From: Bacteroidales bacterium
Lineage (GTDB): Bacteria; Bacteroidota; Bacteroidia; Bacteroidales; UBA3824
Direction: 5' to 3'
Assembly (NCBI GenBank): GCA_017541145.1
Contig: JAFXZT010000137.1
Span: forward strand, 1 to 64,000
DNA: 64,000 bases
Of this stretch, positions 53,454-62,112 are shown in pieces. How positions within the stretch are numbered: position 1 is the first letter of the stretch; the number at the start of each line of letters is the position of its first letter. The notes beneath the pieces are model-generated. The model was not told the DNA's origin and did no database searches. It was given only the letters and a program-made list of their open reading frames with translations. The position numbers and the translations under genes were made by a program.

Positions 53454-53499
53454 TTTTAGTTATAAATTACAATTCTGTCAAAACACTGATTTATATCCA

Positions 53500-53507
53500 C
53501 AAATATA
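53500..53507 (-). promoter_or_regulatory. -7 element (TATATTTG) for lipoprotein pair copy 2
   Basis: CAAATATA on the plus strand gives TATATTTG on the minus strand, 46 bp before the ATG. Confidence 0.55.
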
Positions 53508-53597
53508 AATCCAATTTTTGACAATTGACTTCTTTTTAGTCCTTTTTTTTTAATTTTATATAAAAATAATTTCCAACCTGTTGATAATCAGATAATT

Positions 53598-54635
53598 TTA
53601 TTTTACATAAACCAACGTTGCTCCTCCCCCATATTCTTCAAAAGATGCATCTTGATATTCATAACGTTTGTAATTGTGATCCAAGCATCTACGAATTTCA
53701 AGCTTGAGCGTTCCGTTGCCTTTGCCGTGTATAAAAACTGCTTTTTTTACATGCGGATCTTTGATAAATTCATCCATTTTTTCGCGGAAAACTTTCATCT
53801 GATAATCGAGTTTTTCTTTGGGACTCATACCGCTTTCGTCTTCCAAAAGTTCGGTAAGATGAAGATCAACTACTTGTTTATCAGCAGTTTTCTTGAATGT
53901 TTTCTTTACAATATTTCCGCTGTCGGCTTTGTTTTTAAACAAATCGGCTGCCGAAAGATTTTTGGTTGCTTCTATCATTTCTGATGATTGTTTTACAGGA
54001 ATTATCACTGCATCTTCATCAAAAAAGTCGTTAACTTTGTAAGAATTTGACTGATAGAATTTTGGAGCATGAAGTTTTACATCGAATTCTTCAGGTTGTT
54101 TTACTTTGTGCAAACCGTCTTTTGCATACAAGAATTGAAATTTGAAATATGTTAAATCTCCCAAATCCTTGCGGGCAATAGTTTCCACATATTCTTTGCT
54201 ATCCGGTTCCAAAACGCCGGAAACACTGGTAAACAATGTGTTATCTTTGTTCGGACGCATAAAATTGTAACAGATTCTAAAATCGCTGTCGTTTACAAAA
54301 TATAAATCCAAATCACACTGATCCAATGCTTTGCGGTCGGCAGGTACAAAACCGAGATAAATTCCGTAATCATCATTTTTTGGTGTTACAGTCTGATTAT
54401 TATTAACGGTTTTCTTAGCTTCGGGTTTCATTTGAACTTTCACTTGTGAATAATCTGCCGCAACTTCCTTATCCTGAGCCTTATCGGGATCAAGAATAAG
54501 TTCTGAAGTTTTAGCCGGAACTTCAAAATCGTCCGAGTTTAATACCATAACAATACCGTTGTCCATCACTCGGGTAATTGTTCCATAATCATTTTCGTTA
54601 AGGAACTTTACTTTATCACCTTTTTTAAAAATCAT
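53598..54635 (-). CDS. DUF2027/Smr-domain protein
   Basis: 345 residues. N-terminal KOW-like stretch (FKKGDKVKFLNENDYGTITRV) then the DUF2027 beta domain, and a C-terminal Smr domain (about 255-345) with DLHL and HGKGNGTLK. Smr domains are endonucleases: DLHx and HGxGxG form the active surface. Recent work links Smr proteins to cleavage of RNA at collided ribosomes; MutS2 acts in this way in other bacteria. DUF2027-Smr is a Bacteroidota arrangement without a MutS part, so its target is open. Divergent from queA. Confidence 0.8.
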   Translation of the reverse strand: MIFKKGDKVKFLNENDYGTITRVMDNGIVMVLNSDDFEVPAKTSELILDPDKAQDKEVAADYSQVKVQMKPEAKKTVNNNQTVTPKNDDYGIYLGFVPADRKALDQCDLDLYFVNDSDFRICYNFMRPNKDNTLFTSVSGVLEPDSKEYVETIARKDLGDLTYFKFQFLYAKDGLHKVKQPEEFDVKLHAPKFYQSNSYKVNDFFDEDAVIIPVKQSSEMIEATKNLSAADLFKNKADSGNIVKKTFKKTADKQVVDLHLTELLEDESGMSPKEKLDYQMKVFREKMDEFIKDPHVKKAVFIHGKGNGTLKLEIRRCLDHNYKRYEYQDASFEEYGGGATLVYVK

Positions 54636-54660
54636 CGCGTTAATTCTTTTTATTGTGCGC

Positions 54661-54668
54661 CAAAGTTA
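54661..54668 (-). promoter_or_regulatory. -7 element (TAACTTTG) for the Smr gene
   Basis: CAAAGTTA on the plus strand gives TAACTTTG on the minus strand, 25 bp upstream of the Smr start. Only one base separates it from the queA -7 element on the other strand. Confidence 0.6.
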
Positions 54669-54669
54669 A

Positions 54670-54677
54670 TAATTTTG
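54670..54677 (+). promoter_or_regulatory. -7 element (TAATTTTG) for queA
   Basis: TAATTTTG is 17 bp upstream of the ATG at 54695, back to back with the divergent Smr -7 element. Confidence 0.6.
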
Positions 54678-54694
54678 CAGAAAATTAGAAAAAA

Positions 54695-55900
54695 ATGAGT
54701 GCACCAAAAAATATCGAAATTGCAGATTTCAATTATAATCTGCCTGACGAAAAAATTGCGAAATTTCCATTGAAGGAAAGAGACAAATGCAAATTACTGA
54801 TTTACAAAAACAAACAAATTTCAGAAGGTATCTTCCGCGACGTTGAAAAATTATTGGACCCAAGCGGACTTTTGGTAGTAAATAACACAAAAGTAATACC
54901 CGCAAGATTGGAATTTTTCACTGCAAACGGCGCAAGAATAGAGATTTTTTGTCTTGAACCGTACTCTCCGGCAGATTATGATTCCAATTTTTCATTAAAA
55001 GGCAGTTGTCAATGGAAATGTCTTGCAGGAAATTTGAAACGTTGGAAAAATTTTAATCTAAAACGCGAATTCAATTACAACGGCGAAGATTTACAAATTG
55101 AAGTAGAAAAAATACAAGTATCAGGCGGCGAGATAATTGCAAAATTTTCGTGGAATGGCAACTATACATTTTCCGACATCATAGATATCGCCGGTTCAAT
55201 ACCGATTCCGCCATACTTAAACCGCAAAGCCGAAGAATCGGATACTATTGATTATCAAACAATTTACTCACATTACAAAGGTTCGGTAGCAGCACCGACA
55301 GCGGGATTGCATTTCACTGAAGAAATGATGAAAAATCTAAAATGTGAACTCGGACAACTTACTTTGCATGTTGGCGCGGGAACTTTCAAACCTGTAAAAT
55401 CCCAAACAATCGGCGAACACGAAATGCACAGAGAATTTTTTTCTGTCACAAAAGAGTTCCTGAAAAAAATATTGAAATATAAAGGAAAAATTACAGCTGT
55501 AGGCACTACTTCGGTACGAACTTTGGAATCATTGTATTGGCTGGGCACAAAAATTCTCTCCTGCAAAGACGGTTTAAACCTCTCACAATGGGAATGTTAC
55601 GAAACCGACGGCAATTTTTCAGTGGAAGAATCAATAAACGCGATTATAAATTATATCGAACAAAAAGGAGAAGATACTTTTAAAGCGGCTACCGGAATTA
55701 TGATTTGTCCGGGCTACAGTTATAAAATTGTTAACAATATTATTACAAACTTCCATCAGCCGGAAAGTACACTGCTACTGCTTGTTTCGGCAGCGGTAGG
55801 ATCAAAATGGAAAGAAATTTACGATTATGCCCTCAACAACAATTTCAGGTTTCTAAGCTACGGCGACAGCAGTTTCCTGGAAATACAAAAACTTGAATAA
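54695..55900 (+). CDS. queA: S-adenosylmethionine:tRNA ribosyltransferase-isomerase
   Basis: 401 residues. Conserved segments: IADFNYNLPDEKIAKFPLKERDKCKLL, VVNNTKVIPARL, GSIPIPPYLNR, SVAAPTAGLHFTEE, LHVGAGTFKPVKS, and NFHQPESTLLLLVSA. It transfers the ribosyl part of S-adenosylmethionine to preQ1-tRNA to form epoxyqueuosine, a wobble-base modification. Bacteroidota members are longer (about 400) than the E. coli enzyme (356). It is 12 bp before the next gene and is probably cotranscribed with it. Confidence 0.95.
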   Translation: MSAPKNIEIADFNYNLPDEKIAKFPLKERDKCKLLIYKNKQISEGIFRDVEKLLDPSGLLVVNNTKVIPARLEFFTANGARIEIFCLEPYSPADYDSNFSLKGSCQWKCLAGNLKRWKNFNLKREFNYNGEDLQIEVEKIQVSGGEIIAKFSWNGNYTFSDIIDIAGSIPIPPYLNRKAEESDTIDYQTIYSHYKGSVAAPTAGLHFTEEMMKNLKCELGQLTLHVGAGTFKPVKSQTIGEHEMHREFFSVTKEFLKKILKYKGKITAVGTTSVRTLESLYWLGTKILSCKDGLNLSQWECYETDGNFSVEESINAIINYIEQKGEDTFKAATGIMICPGYSYKIVNNIITNFHQPESTLLLLVSAAVGSKWKEIYDYALNNNFRFLSYGDSSFLEIQKLE

Positions 55901-55912
55901 ATAAACAAAAAA

Positions 55913-58729
55913 ATGAAAAAGAAATTTGTCATAAAAAATTGGGCTTTAGCAACTATTGCGTTATTTTTGGTAACATATTTTTGTACCAAACAAATTACTG
56001 CAAATCCTCAGCACCAAGCAATTTTGGAAGCTGATCCTCAGGCAGATACAATTTTTAAATATTTGTCGCTTGACGACAAAATTATGCAGATGTATATTTT
56101 TGACGCAAGAAACCGCAAACCCGATTTTTTTGACGAAATTCCTTCAGGAATCATCTTTGGAGACTGCAATCTTAAAACAATTGAAGAACATACCTCGAAA
56201 CTTGGTAAAAAAGCCAAAGTTCCGATGATAAATATCTGTAACACAGACATCATCGCTAAAAATTTTCCTAACTATATGAACAACAATGCGGTGCTGTCTA
56301 CAGGCTGCGATTCTGCCATTTTGAGAAATTTCGCACATTATTTGGCGGACACTCTCAAAAAGGCGGGAATCAATGCTGTTACCGGATTTTTTGCTGACTA
56401 TAAATTCAAAAATCACAACTTCAAAATTCACGAATTGGAGCAATTCAACAAAACCAGCAGAATTGCAATTCAAGAGTTAAACAAATTCAACATCTTTTCA
56501 ATCATAACAGGCACTTTCGCAAAAGAATACGATTCTACACGTAGAAACCTGATTAACAAATCGATAGAAGAAAATTTCAGAAACGGAGCGCAAATAAAAT
56601 TTACAACTTCTCAATACAAAAATCAACAGAAATACGATGGACTTTCGATAACAACAATCGAAAAAAATGAAGAAATAAAACAAGCGTTATTATCTAACAA
56701 TGAATTTGTTACAAGTTCAATAAATCCGGATTTGTATTTGAAAACGGTAAAAGAATTGCTCAGAAAAGATAAAGGCAAAATCAAAAAAATGATTGATGTA
56801 AAAGCATTGAAAATTTTGCGAATGAAATACCAAAAATTCAATACCGAAAACAATACTCAGGATTCATTATTCAACAAAGTTTATGCTGCAAAGTTATGTG
56901 CATCAAAATCAATCACTTGTATAAAAAATGATTCAAAATTTTTACCGATAAAAAATCTTAACGACGTAGTAATAATTCAGATTGGCGGAATACGTCAAAA
57001 CGGATTTTTATCAAGATCGTCAAGTTACTGTCAAACAAAATATTACTACGCTAAAAACGATTACAAAGAAATAAAAAATGCAGTAGCCGGAAACGCTAAA
57101 AAGAATGTTATATTCTTGATTGACTGCAAGTTGGCAGGCAAACAAACTCTCGACATGATAAAAGCCGTTGCCAAATCGCGTCATGCTTGCGTTATCAACT
57201 TCAATCATCCTGAAAATCTAAACTCAATAGAGGCAAAATCAATATTGCAAGTTTTTGGAAACAATTATCAATCAGGCGATTATCTTGCACAGGCTGTATT
57301 TGGCGGACTTTATGTTTGCGGCAAATTTCCGTTTGACGGTTACGACGGAATCAAGCAAATGGAAGGCGTAACAATTCGTCCGACAAGACTTCAATATTGT
57401 TTGGATGACGAAACCGGATTCAAAACAAATTACAAAGACACAATTGATTCAATTGTAAAATACGCAATCGATAATACATGTTTTCCCGGCTGTCAAATTT
57501 TTGCAAGTTTCAACGGTAAAGTGGTGATTAACAAAGGATTCGGACATCTAACATACGATACTTTATCCCGAAAAGTAAGTACCAACGACCTTTATGACAT
57601 TGCATCGCTGACCAAGATTTGCGCTACAACTATACTTTCCATTTATTTGACCGGCGAGAAAAAACTCGATCCTAAAGCCAATTTAGGCAGCTATTTCAAA
57701 GGACAAGAAATTGATTGGAGCAATCTTCCGGCGGACACAATTTTCAAAGGTAAAGATACGATTTTGATTCGTGATATCCCCAAAACAACAGTTTATGATG
57801 TTACGATAAAATCGATTTTGGAGCACCGCAGCGGCATCGAACCTTACGTTCCAATTTACAAATTCACGTACTCAAAAAGTGCGATGAAACGTTGCGCCAA
57901 GGCATTGGAAATCAATCCCGACGAACTTACAAACGAACAACTTCAACAATTGATGTTTGATGAATATTACAGAGATCATTATATCAAAGACAGCGCGGAA
58001 GTACGTGTAACTGAGGGAGTTTGGCTGAGAAACAATTATGCCGATTCGCTTTACAATTATATCATGCGACTGAAAGTTTCCGACAAAAAAACTTATAAAT
58101 ATTCGGATGTTAACATGATTTTGTTGCAATGGGCAGAAGAAAATATTTTGAAATGCAAGGCAGATAAGTACTTGAATGACAATTTCTACAAGCCGCTCGG
58201 AATGCGTAACACATGTTATAATCCGCATGAAATTTTCAATAAAAGCCGCATTGCCCCAACCGAAACGGACAAGTGGACAAATCAATTTATTTGCGGTGAC
58301 GTACACGACCCCTCGGCAGCGCTTTTGGGCGGAGTTGCCGGAAATGCGGGATTGTTTTCTACGGCTTCCAACCTCGGAATTTTGTTTCAAATGATGCTGA
58401 ATTACGGCACTTACGGCGGCAAAAGATATCTGGATTCGCTCACAATCAAGGATTTTACAAGCAAGCAGCCATATACCGGTCGTGCCCTTGGTTTTGACAT
58501 GGTTCCGTCGAAATTTGCCGCTCTTACAGCCTCGCCCTCTACTTACGGACATACCGGATTTACAGGTACTTGCGCTTGGGTAGATCCCGAAAACAAAATT
58601 GTAATAGTATTCTTGTCAAACCGTGTTCATCCTACAAGCAACAATCAAAATATCAACAAATTACTAATCAGAAGAAAGATTTGTCAAGCAATTTACGACG
58701 GTTTGGGATTGCAACCGCAAGCATTGTAA
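55913..58729 (+). CDS. Pseudo-GH3 / class C beta-lactamase-type serine hydrolase
   Basis: 938 residues. A signal anchor (10-30) precedes a region resembling GH3 glycosidase (N-acetylglucosaminidase, about 40-500) but missing its catalytic sites: the nucleophile loop reads YDGLSITTIE at 241-250 with no Asp at the active position, and the KHFPGHG loop is absent. The C-terminal domain (about 510-938) is an intact S12/class C fold: SLTK at 565-568 (S565), YSD at 730-732, HTG at 880-882. Related Bacteroidota proteins pair an active GH3 with this domain for peptidoglycan recycling; here only the hydrolase part seems active. In one unit with queA. Confidence 0.85.
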   Translation: MKKKFVIKNWALATIALFLVTYFCTKQITANPQHQAILEADPQADTIFKYLSLDDKIMQMYIFDARNRKPDFFDEIPSGIIFGDCNLKTIEEHTSKLGKKAKVPMINICNTDIIAKNFPNYMNNNAVLSTGCDSAILRNFAHYLADTLKKAGINAVTGFFADYKFKNHNFKIHELEQFNKTSRIAIQELNKFNIFSIITGTFAKEYDSTRRNLINKSIEENFRNGAQIKFTTSQYKNQQKYDGLSITTIEKNEEIKQALLSNNEFVTSSINPDLYLKTVKELLRKDKGKIKKMIDVKALKILRMKYQKFNTENNTQDSLFNKVYAAKLCASKSITCIKNDSKFLPIKNLNDVVIIQIGGIRQNGFLSRSSSYCQTKYYYAKNDYKEIKNAVAGNAKKNVIFLIDCKLAGKQTLDMIKAVAKSRHACVINFNHPENLNSIEAKSILQVFGNNYQSGDYLAQAVFGGLYVCGKFPFDGYDGIKQMEGVTIRPTRLQYCLDDETGFKTNYKDTIDSIVKYAIDNTCFPGCQIFASFNGKVVINKGFGHLTYDTLSRKVSTNDLYDIASLTKICATTILSIYLTGEKKLDPKANLGSYFKGQEIDWSNLPADTIFKGKDTILIRDIPKTTVYDVTIKSILEHRSGIEPYVPIYKFTYSKSAMKRCAKALEINPDELTNEQLQQLMFDEYYRDHYIKDSAEVRVTEGVWLRNNYADSLYNYIMRLKVSDKKTYKYSDVNMILLQWAEENILKCKADKYLNDNFYKPLGMRNTCYNPHEIFNKSRIAPTETDKWTNQFICGDVHDPSAALLGGVAGNAGLFSTASNLGILFQMMLNYGTYGGKRYLDSLTIKDFTSKQPYTGRALGFDMVPSKFAALTASPSTYGHTGFTGTCAWVDPENKIVIVFLSNRVHPTSNNQNINKLLIRRKICQAIYDGLGLQPQAL

Positions 58730-58819
58730 AAAATACTCCCGGTGAACTTCTGAATAGTCCGTAATGCGATATTGTAACTGCAAGGATAAAAAAAATCAGA
58801 AAAAAACAGGCACAAAAAA

Positions 58820-58851
58820 AGCAGAACCTCTATTCAGAAGCCCTGCCAGCA
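58820..58851 (-). terminator. Hairpin terminator after the CTD-like gene
   Basis: On the minus strand GCAGGGCTTC pairs with GGTTCTGC through two G-T pairs, followed by a T7 run. It ends the minus-strand gene at 58876-59235. The rest of the 146-bp gap shows nothing more, apart from an 11-bp inverted repeat that is probably chance. Confidence 0.5.
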
Positions 58852-58875
58852 AAAATTTAAAAGTTTCTAATAATT

Positions 58876-59235
58876 TTATTGCTTGGTGAATGATCCTAAC
58901 TTATTTCCGACTTTTACAGTGTATGCACCAGGGATAAGCGTCTCAATATTAATGCTTTGACCCTTGTCTACTTTCTGTGTTTTTACCAAACGACCCGTGC
59001 AATTATAGATTTCCACTTCTTGCAGATTTTGCACATCAACCATAATTTTTACAGTGCTTACTTGTGGCCAAACTTTAATTTGTTGAGCCGCCTCTACTGT
59101 CTCTGTCAATGCGGCTTCATCCACAGCTTGGCTTGTTACTGAAGCTACAGCCTCTGAATCTAATGTTTGTGCGTTTACTACATTAACTGCAAGCAAAAAT
59201 GCTACTGTTGCAAAAATTGCCTTTAATTGTTTCAT
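58876..59235 (-). CDS. Small orphan T9SS type A CTD-like protein
   Basis: 119 residues. Signal peptide (cleavage near VNAQ), about 30 residues of Ala/Glu/Thr linker, then residues about 54-119 with the order of a T9SS type A sorting domain: IKVWPQVSTVKIMV (in the place of VYPNPV), VEIYNCTGRLV, then IPGAYTVKVGNKLGSFTKQ (in the place of L.AGIYFVKV...). There is no separate cargo domain, so the protein is practically a sorting signal alone. Whether it is secreted, a decoy or chaperone-like is unknown. Terminator downstream; no clear promoter found in the 130 bp upstream. Confidence 0.65.
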   Translation of the reverse strand: MKQLKAIFATVAFLLAVNVVNAQTLDSEAVASVTSQAVDEAALTETVEAAQQIKVWPQVSTVKIMVDVQNLQEVEIYNCTGRLVKTQKVDKGQSINIETLIPGAYTVKVGNKLGSFTKQ

Positions 59236-59365
59236 AATGTTATCCCTAATTAAATTTGTCTTTTTTAATTCTTATTAACTATTAAATAGATAAATTTGTT
59301 GCAGAAAATCCATAAATATTTTTGCAAATTCTACAAAATTAATATTCTCTTAACATAGCGATAGT

Positions 59366-59974
59366 CTACAATTTTGAGATTTCTCGCTCTAAGATAGTGA
59401 GTTGCATTATCGAATTGTCATCCAAGTTAACATCAGTTTTTGATTGTGATTCTGATCTAACTAATTGAACCCAATGACGATTTTTTTCTTGTTTATCAAA
59501 TAAATCTACTTTAGTTGTTTCTATTTGTGACATCTGAGCTTGATAAAACTCTTTGTCTTTTTGAGATATTGTACTGTCTTCCAAAAATTTACGATACTGT
59601 TTTTCTCCTTCTTCCAAGAATGATAAATCAGCAGTACCAATTCCCGGATAACGTTCCACATCCGGATTTTGACTGATTACTTTTACAACCGGATCCAATT
59701 TGGAATGCACCGCCATAAAATATTCTATATCAGGAAATCCCTGTAAATTAAGGATGTGCATTATATCGTTGTAATCTTTTAGTTGCGTAGTATCAACTTC
59801 CGAATTTTCACCTATATATATTAGAAAATCTTTATGATTAGCATCAAGTTGGGTGAATGCGTTTACGTATCCAAGTATATCTTCGTTATCTACCTGAATA
59901 TTAGAATATTTGCCTTTGCAACCTATCAGCGTTGCGGCAATAACAGCTAATAATATGGATTTCTTTATGCGCAT
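59366..59974 (-). CDS. Hypothetical lipoprotein
   Basis: 202 residues; lipobox ATLIGC gives C19. The mature part is helical with many Asp, Gln and Glu residues (DYNDIMHILNLQGFPDIEYFMAVHSKLDPVVKVI, EEGEKQYRKFLEDSTISQKDKEFYQAQMSQ). The family is not recognised. A -7 element TAACTTTG lies at 59994-60001 on the minus strand, 19 bp before the start. It stands alone, divergent from the next gene. Confidence 0.65.
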   Translation of the reverse strand: MRIKKSILLAVIAATLIGCKGKYSNIQVDNEDILGYVNAFTQLDANHKDFLIYIGENSEVDTTQLKDYNDIMHILNLQGFPDIEYFMAVHSKLDPVVKVISQNPDVERYPGIGTADLSFLEEGEKQYRKFLEDSTISQKDKEFYQAQMSQIETTKVDLFDKQEKNRHWVQLVRSESQSKTDVNLDDNSIMQLTILEREISKL

Positions 59975-59993
59975 ATTTTTCGTTTATTCGGTG

Positions 59994-60001
59994 CAAAGTT
60001 A
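59994..60001 (-). promoter_or_regulatory. -7 element (TAACTTTG) for the lipoprotein at 59366
   Basis: CAAAGTTA on the plus strand reads TAACTTTG on the minus strand, 19 bp upstream of the ATG at 59974. Confidence 0.6.
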
Positions 60002-60081
60002 CAAATTTTCCATAAACAAAATTATAAAATGAGATTTTTTTTATTTTTTTTTCGACTTTTTACTGTCTGCGGACTTCATTT

Positions 60082-60111
60082 TTTGTTTATCAACTAAATT
60101 AATTATCTTTG
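60082..60111 (+). promoter_or_regulatory. -33/-7 promoter for the two lipoprotein genes
   Basis: TTTG at 60082-60085 and TATCTTTG at 60104-60111 with an 18-bp spacer, 26 bp upstream of the ATG at 60138. Confidence 0.7.
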
Positions 60112-60137
60112 CAACCGAAAACTAATTGAAAAAAATT

Positions 60138-60587
60138 ATGAAAAAATTCGTTACTTTATTAATTGCTTTGTTCGGATTTTTTGCTTGTCAAGAATCTGAT
60201 GTTGTAGATTCTGATAACGGCGATTCTTATTTTCAAGACGAAAAGGATTGCAATTGCGACAAAAGATATGTTAACAATACTCCGGATACAGCAACCGTTA
60301 CTTTTAGGGTAACAATCAACAAACAAAATCCCGAAGTAAAAGTTTACATCTACGAAGGCTCGATGACCAGCGGCACTTTGGACACTGTTTTCACTATGAA
60401 AAAAGGTCGCGACGAACTGGAACTTACTCTTGGTCACAATTATACTTATGTTGCTAAGTATCAGAAAGACAACGATTCTATAATTGTTCCGGTAAAAGCA
60501 AGACTATATTGTGAAGGTAAACAATGTCGCGGTTTTTACTGCTACGAAATTATTAACAATGTAATTGATTTGAGTTTAAAATTTTAA
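60138..60587 (+). CDS. Hypothetical Cys-rich lipoprotein
   Basis: 149 residues from the ATG at 60138 (a TTG four codons earlier is rejected). The signal peptide ends GFFAC (lipobox). The mature protein has DCNCDKRYV near the N-terminus and a CEGKQCRGFYCYE segment near the end, with beta strands between. The paired Cys motifs may bind metal or form disulfides. It shares an operon (13-bp gap) with the heavy-metal-binding-type lipoprotein downstream, which makes a metal-related role a fair guess. Family not recognised. Confidence 0.6.
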   Translation: MKKFVTLLIALFGFFACQESDVVDSDNGDSYFQDEKDCNCDKRYVNNTPDTATVTFRVTINKQNPEVKVYIYEGSMTSGTLDTVFTMKKGRDELELTLGHNYTYVAKYQKDNDSIIVPVKARLYCEGKQCRGFYCYEIINNVIDLSLKF

Positions 60588-60600
60588 TATAATTAAAGAA

Positions 60601-60879
60601 ATGAAAAAAATATTATTCACAATTTGTGCAGTTGCAACAGCAACTACATTTTTGGTATCATGCAGCGGCAATGCTCAACAAAACAACGCTGAAAAAGCTG
60701 ATTCTACAGCTGCTCCGGCTCAACAACAAACCACAGCTCCTGCCGAGGCTAAACCGGCTGCCGATTCTGCTGCTGCTTTGGATTTAACTAAGAAATTTAT
60801 TTGTCCTAACCGCTGCGAATCTGCTGACCAAGAAGGTGCTTGCTCAGTTTGCGGTATGGATTTGGTTCCAAACGAATAA
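60601..60879 (+). CDS. Lipoprotein with heavy-metal-binding-type Cys domain
   Basis: 92 residues. The signal peptide ends LVSC (C21). An Ala/Pro/Gln linker (about 25-58) leads to a short C-terminal domain KFICPNRCESADQEGACSVCGMDLVPNE-like, with C68, C72, C81, C84 and GMDLVP. This is the heavy-metal-binding (YHS/CopZ-like) motif found at the ends of metal efflux and scavenging proteins in Bacteroidota (Cys here; the usual first pair contains His). It likely binds copper or similar ions. Terminated by the hairpin at 60907-60947. Confidence 0.75.
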   Translation: MKKILFTICAVATATTFLVSCSGNAQQNNAEKADSTAAPAQQQTTAPAEAKPAADSAAALDLTKKFICPNRCESADQEGACSVCGMDLVPNE

Positions 60880-60906
60880 TCCATAGTCAACAACAAAATA
60901 AAAACA

Positions 60907-60950
60907 AAACAGGCTGTCCGATAAAATCATAATCGAACAGCCTGTTTTTT
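60907..60950. terminator. Bidirectional terminator
   Basis: AAACAGGCTGT (60907-60917) pairs with ACAGCCTGTTT (60937-60947) with an inner CGAT/ATCG pair, and A and T runs flank it. It serves both the metal-binding lipoprotein gene and the convergent CNNM gene. Confidence 0.8.
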
Positions 60951-60953
60951 TTA

Positions 60954-62000
60954 CTACTTTTCGAGAAAATTGTATTTTGACTGACGCAATTTCCAACGCT
61001 CACGGGCATATTGCTGCATGTCGGCAACGGTATCTTTTTCGTCAAGAATTTCAATACCGAGAAGCGTTTCGATAATATCTTCCATCGTAACAATGCCGTC
61101 CATTCCGCCGTATTCGTCAACCACAAGCGCGATTTGTTCTTTCTTTTTCAACATGTCTTCCCAAAGCGAGAAAACAGGTTTGGTGTTTGGAACTATCAGT
61201 ATTTTTCGCTTTAAAGTTTTAAGTTTCAATGTATTGTGGTCTTCGGCAAGACTTTCCATCACTTGCTGTCGAAACACATATCCGGTAATATTTTCATCGT
61301 TTTCGGAATAAACCGGAATGCGCGAAAATCTGAGATAATTTTTGTTATCAAGAAATTCACCCAAAGTCATTTCTTCGTCAGCCGTAGACACCACAACCCT
61401 CGGAGTCATCACATCAGAAGCTTTGTAGTTTTTCAACTTCATAAGATTCTGAATGATAGCATTTTCGTTGGCCTTGAAAATTCCTTCTTCTGCACCGATA
61501 TTTACCAACGCCGAAATTTCTTCGCGACTGGTAGTATGTCCGTTGTCGTTTTTCTTAAGAAGTCGCGTAAGTTGCTGTGCCATAATCACAAGCGGATATG
61601 TAATGATAGCAACTGTTGTAATAAGATGACCGACTATTCCGGCGAGACGCTCCCAGTAACTTGTACCCAATGTCTTCGGCAAAATCTCTGAAAATACAAG
61701 TATAAGCACTGTAAGCAAGGCTGAAATTATGCCCAAAGCCTCTGAGCCTAAAACACTTGTAGCCTGCGCTCCCACCATAGATGCTCCTGCCGTATTTGCA
61801 ATTGTGTTCAACGAGAGTATCGCTGACAGGGATTTGTCGATATTGTTTTTACATTTACAAAGTTTTCTAACACCTTTTTTGGGTGAGTTCTCGTTGATTT
61901 TCACAAAGATAGGCGAAGTGCTAAGCAAAACACTTTCCATCAACGAACAAGTAAAAGATATGAGCAAAGTGCTCAAAAAGTAAAAAATGAGTAGACCCAT
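60954..62000 (-). CDS. CNNM/CBS-domain membrane protein (hemolysin III-like/CorC family)
   Basis: 348 residues. The DUF21/CNNM membrane domain occupies about 1-160 (four helices: LIFYFLSTLLISFTCSLMES, IISALLTVLILVFSEILPKTLG), followed by a CBS pair (about 200-340, with VDEYGGMDGIVTMEDIIETLLG). The C-terminal CorC_HlyC domain of longer members is absent. CNNM proteins transport Mg2+ or related divalent ions with regulation by nucleotide at the CBS domains; the ion here is unknown. A -7 promoter is at 62028-62035. Confidence 0.85.
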   Translation of the reverse strand: MGLLIFYFLSTLLISFTCSLMESVLLSTSPIFVKINENSPKKGVRKLCKCKNNIDKSLSAILSLNTIANTAGASMVGAQATSVLGSEALGIISALLTVLILVFSEILPKTLGTSYWERLAGIVGHLITTVAIITYPLVIMAQQLTRLLKKNDNGHTTSREEISALVNIGAEEGIFKANENAIIQNLMKLKNYKASDVMTPRVVVSTADEEMTLGEFLDNKNYLRFSRIPVYSENDENITGYVFRQQVMESLAEDHNTLKLKTLKRKILIVPNTKPVFSLWEDMLKKKEQIALVVDEYGGMDGIVTMEDIIETLLGIEILDEKDTVADMQQYARERWKLRQSKYNFLEK

Positions 62001-62027
62001 TTAATATTTAGATTGATAATTATGCCG

Positions 62028-62035
62028 CAAAGTTA
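62028..62035 (-). promoter_or_regulatory. -7 element (TAACTTTG) for the CNNM gene
   Basis: CAAAGTTA on the plus strand gives TAACTTTG on the minus strand, 27 bp upstream of the start at 62000. Confidence 0.6.
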
Positions 62036-62112
62036 CAAATAATTCTGAATAAAAAAAATCCCCAAATCTTGTAAAAAAGAAATGAGGATTCTTAATTGGT
62101 ATGATGAAAACT

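Noticed and set aside
57872..58552. 226-codon minus-strand frame inside the beta-lactamase domain
   Set aside because: It lies opposite conserved active-site motifs (YSD and HTG region) and shows no protein-like domain; it is a shadow frame.
58747..58840. 11-bp inverted repeat CTTCTGAATAG / CTATTCAGAAG
   Set aside because: The arms are 72 nt apart, one falls in the minus-strand terminator, and there is no second copy or gene-related logic; chance is likely.
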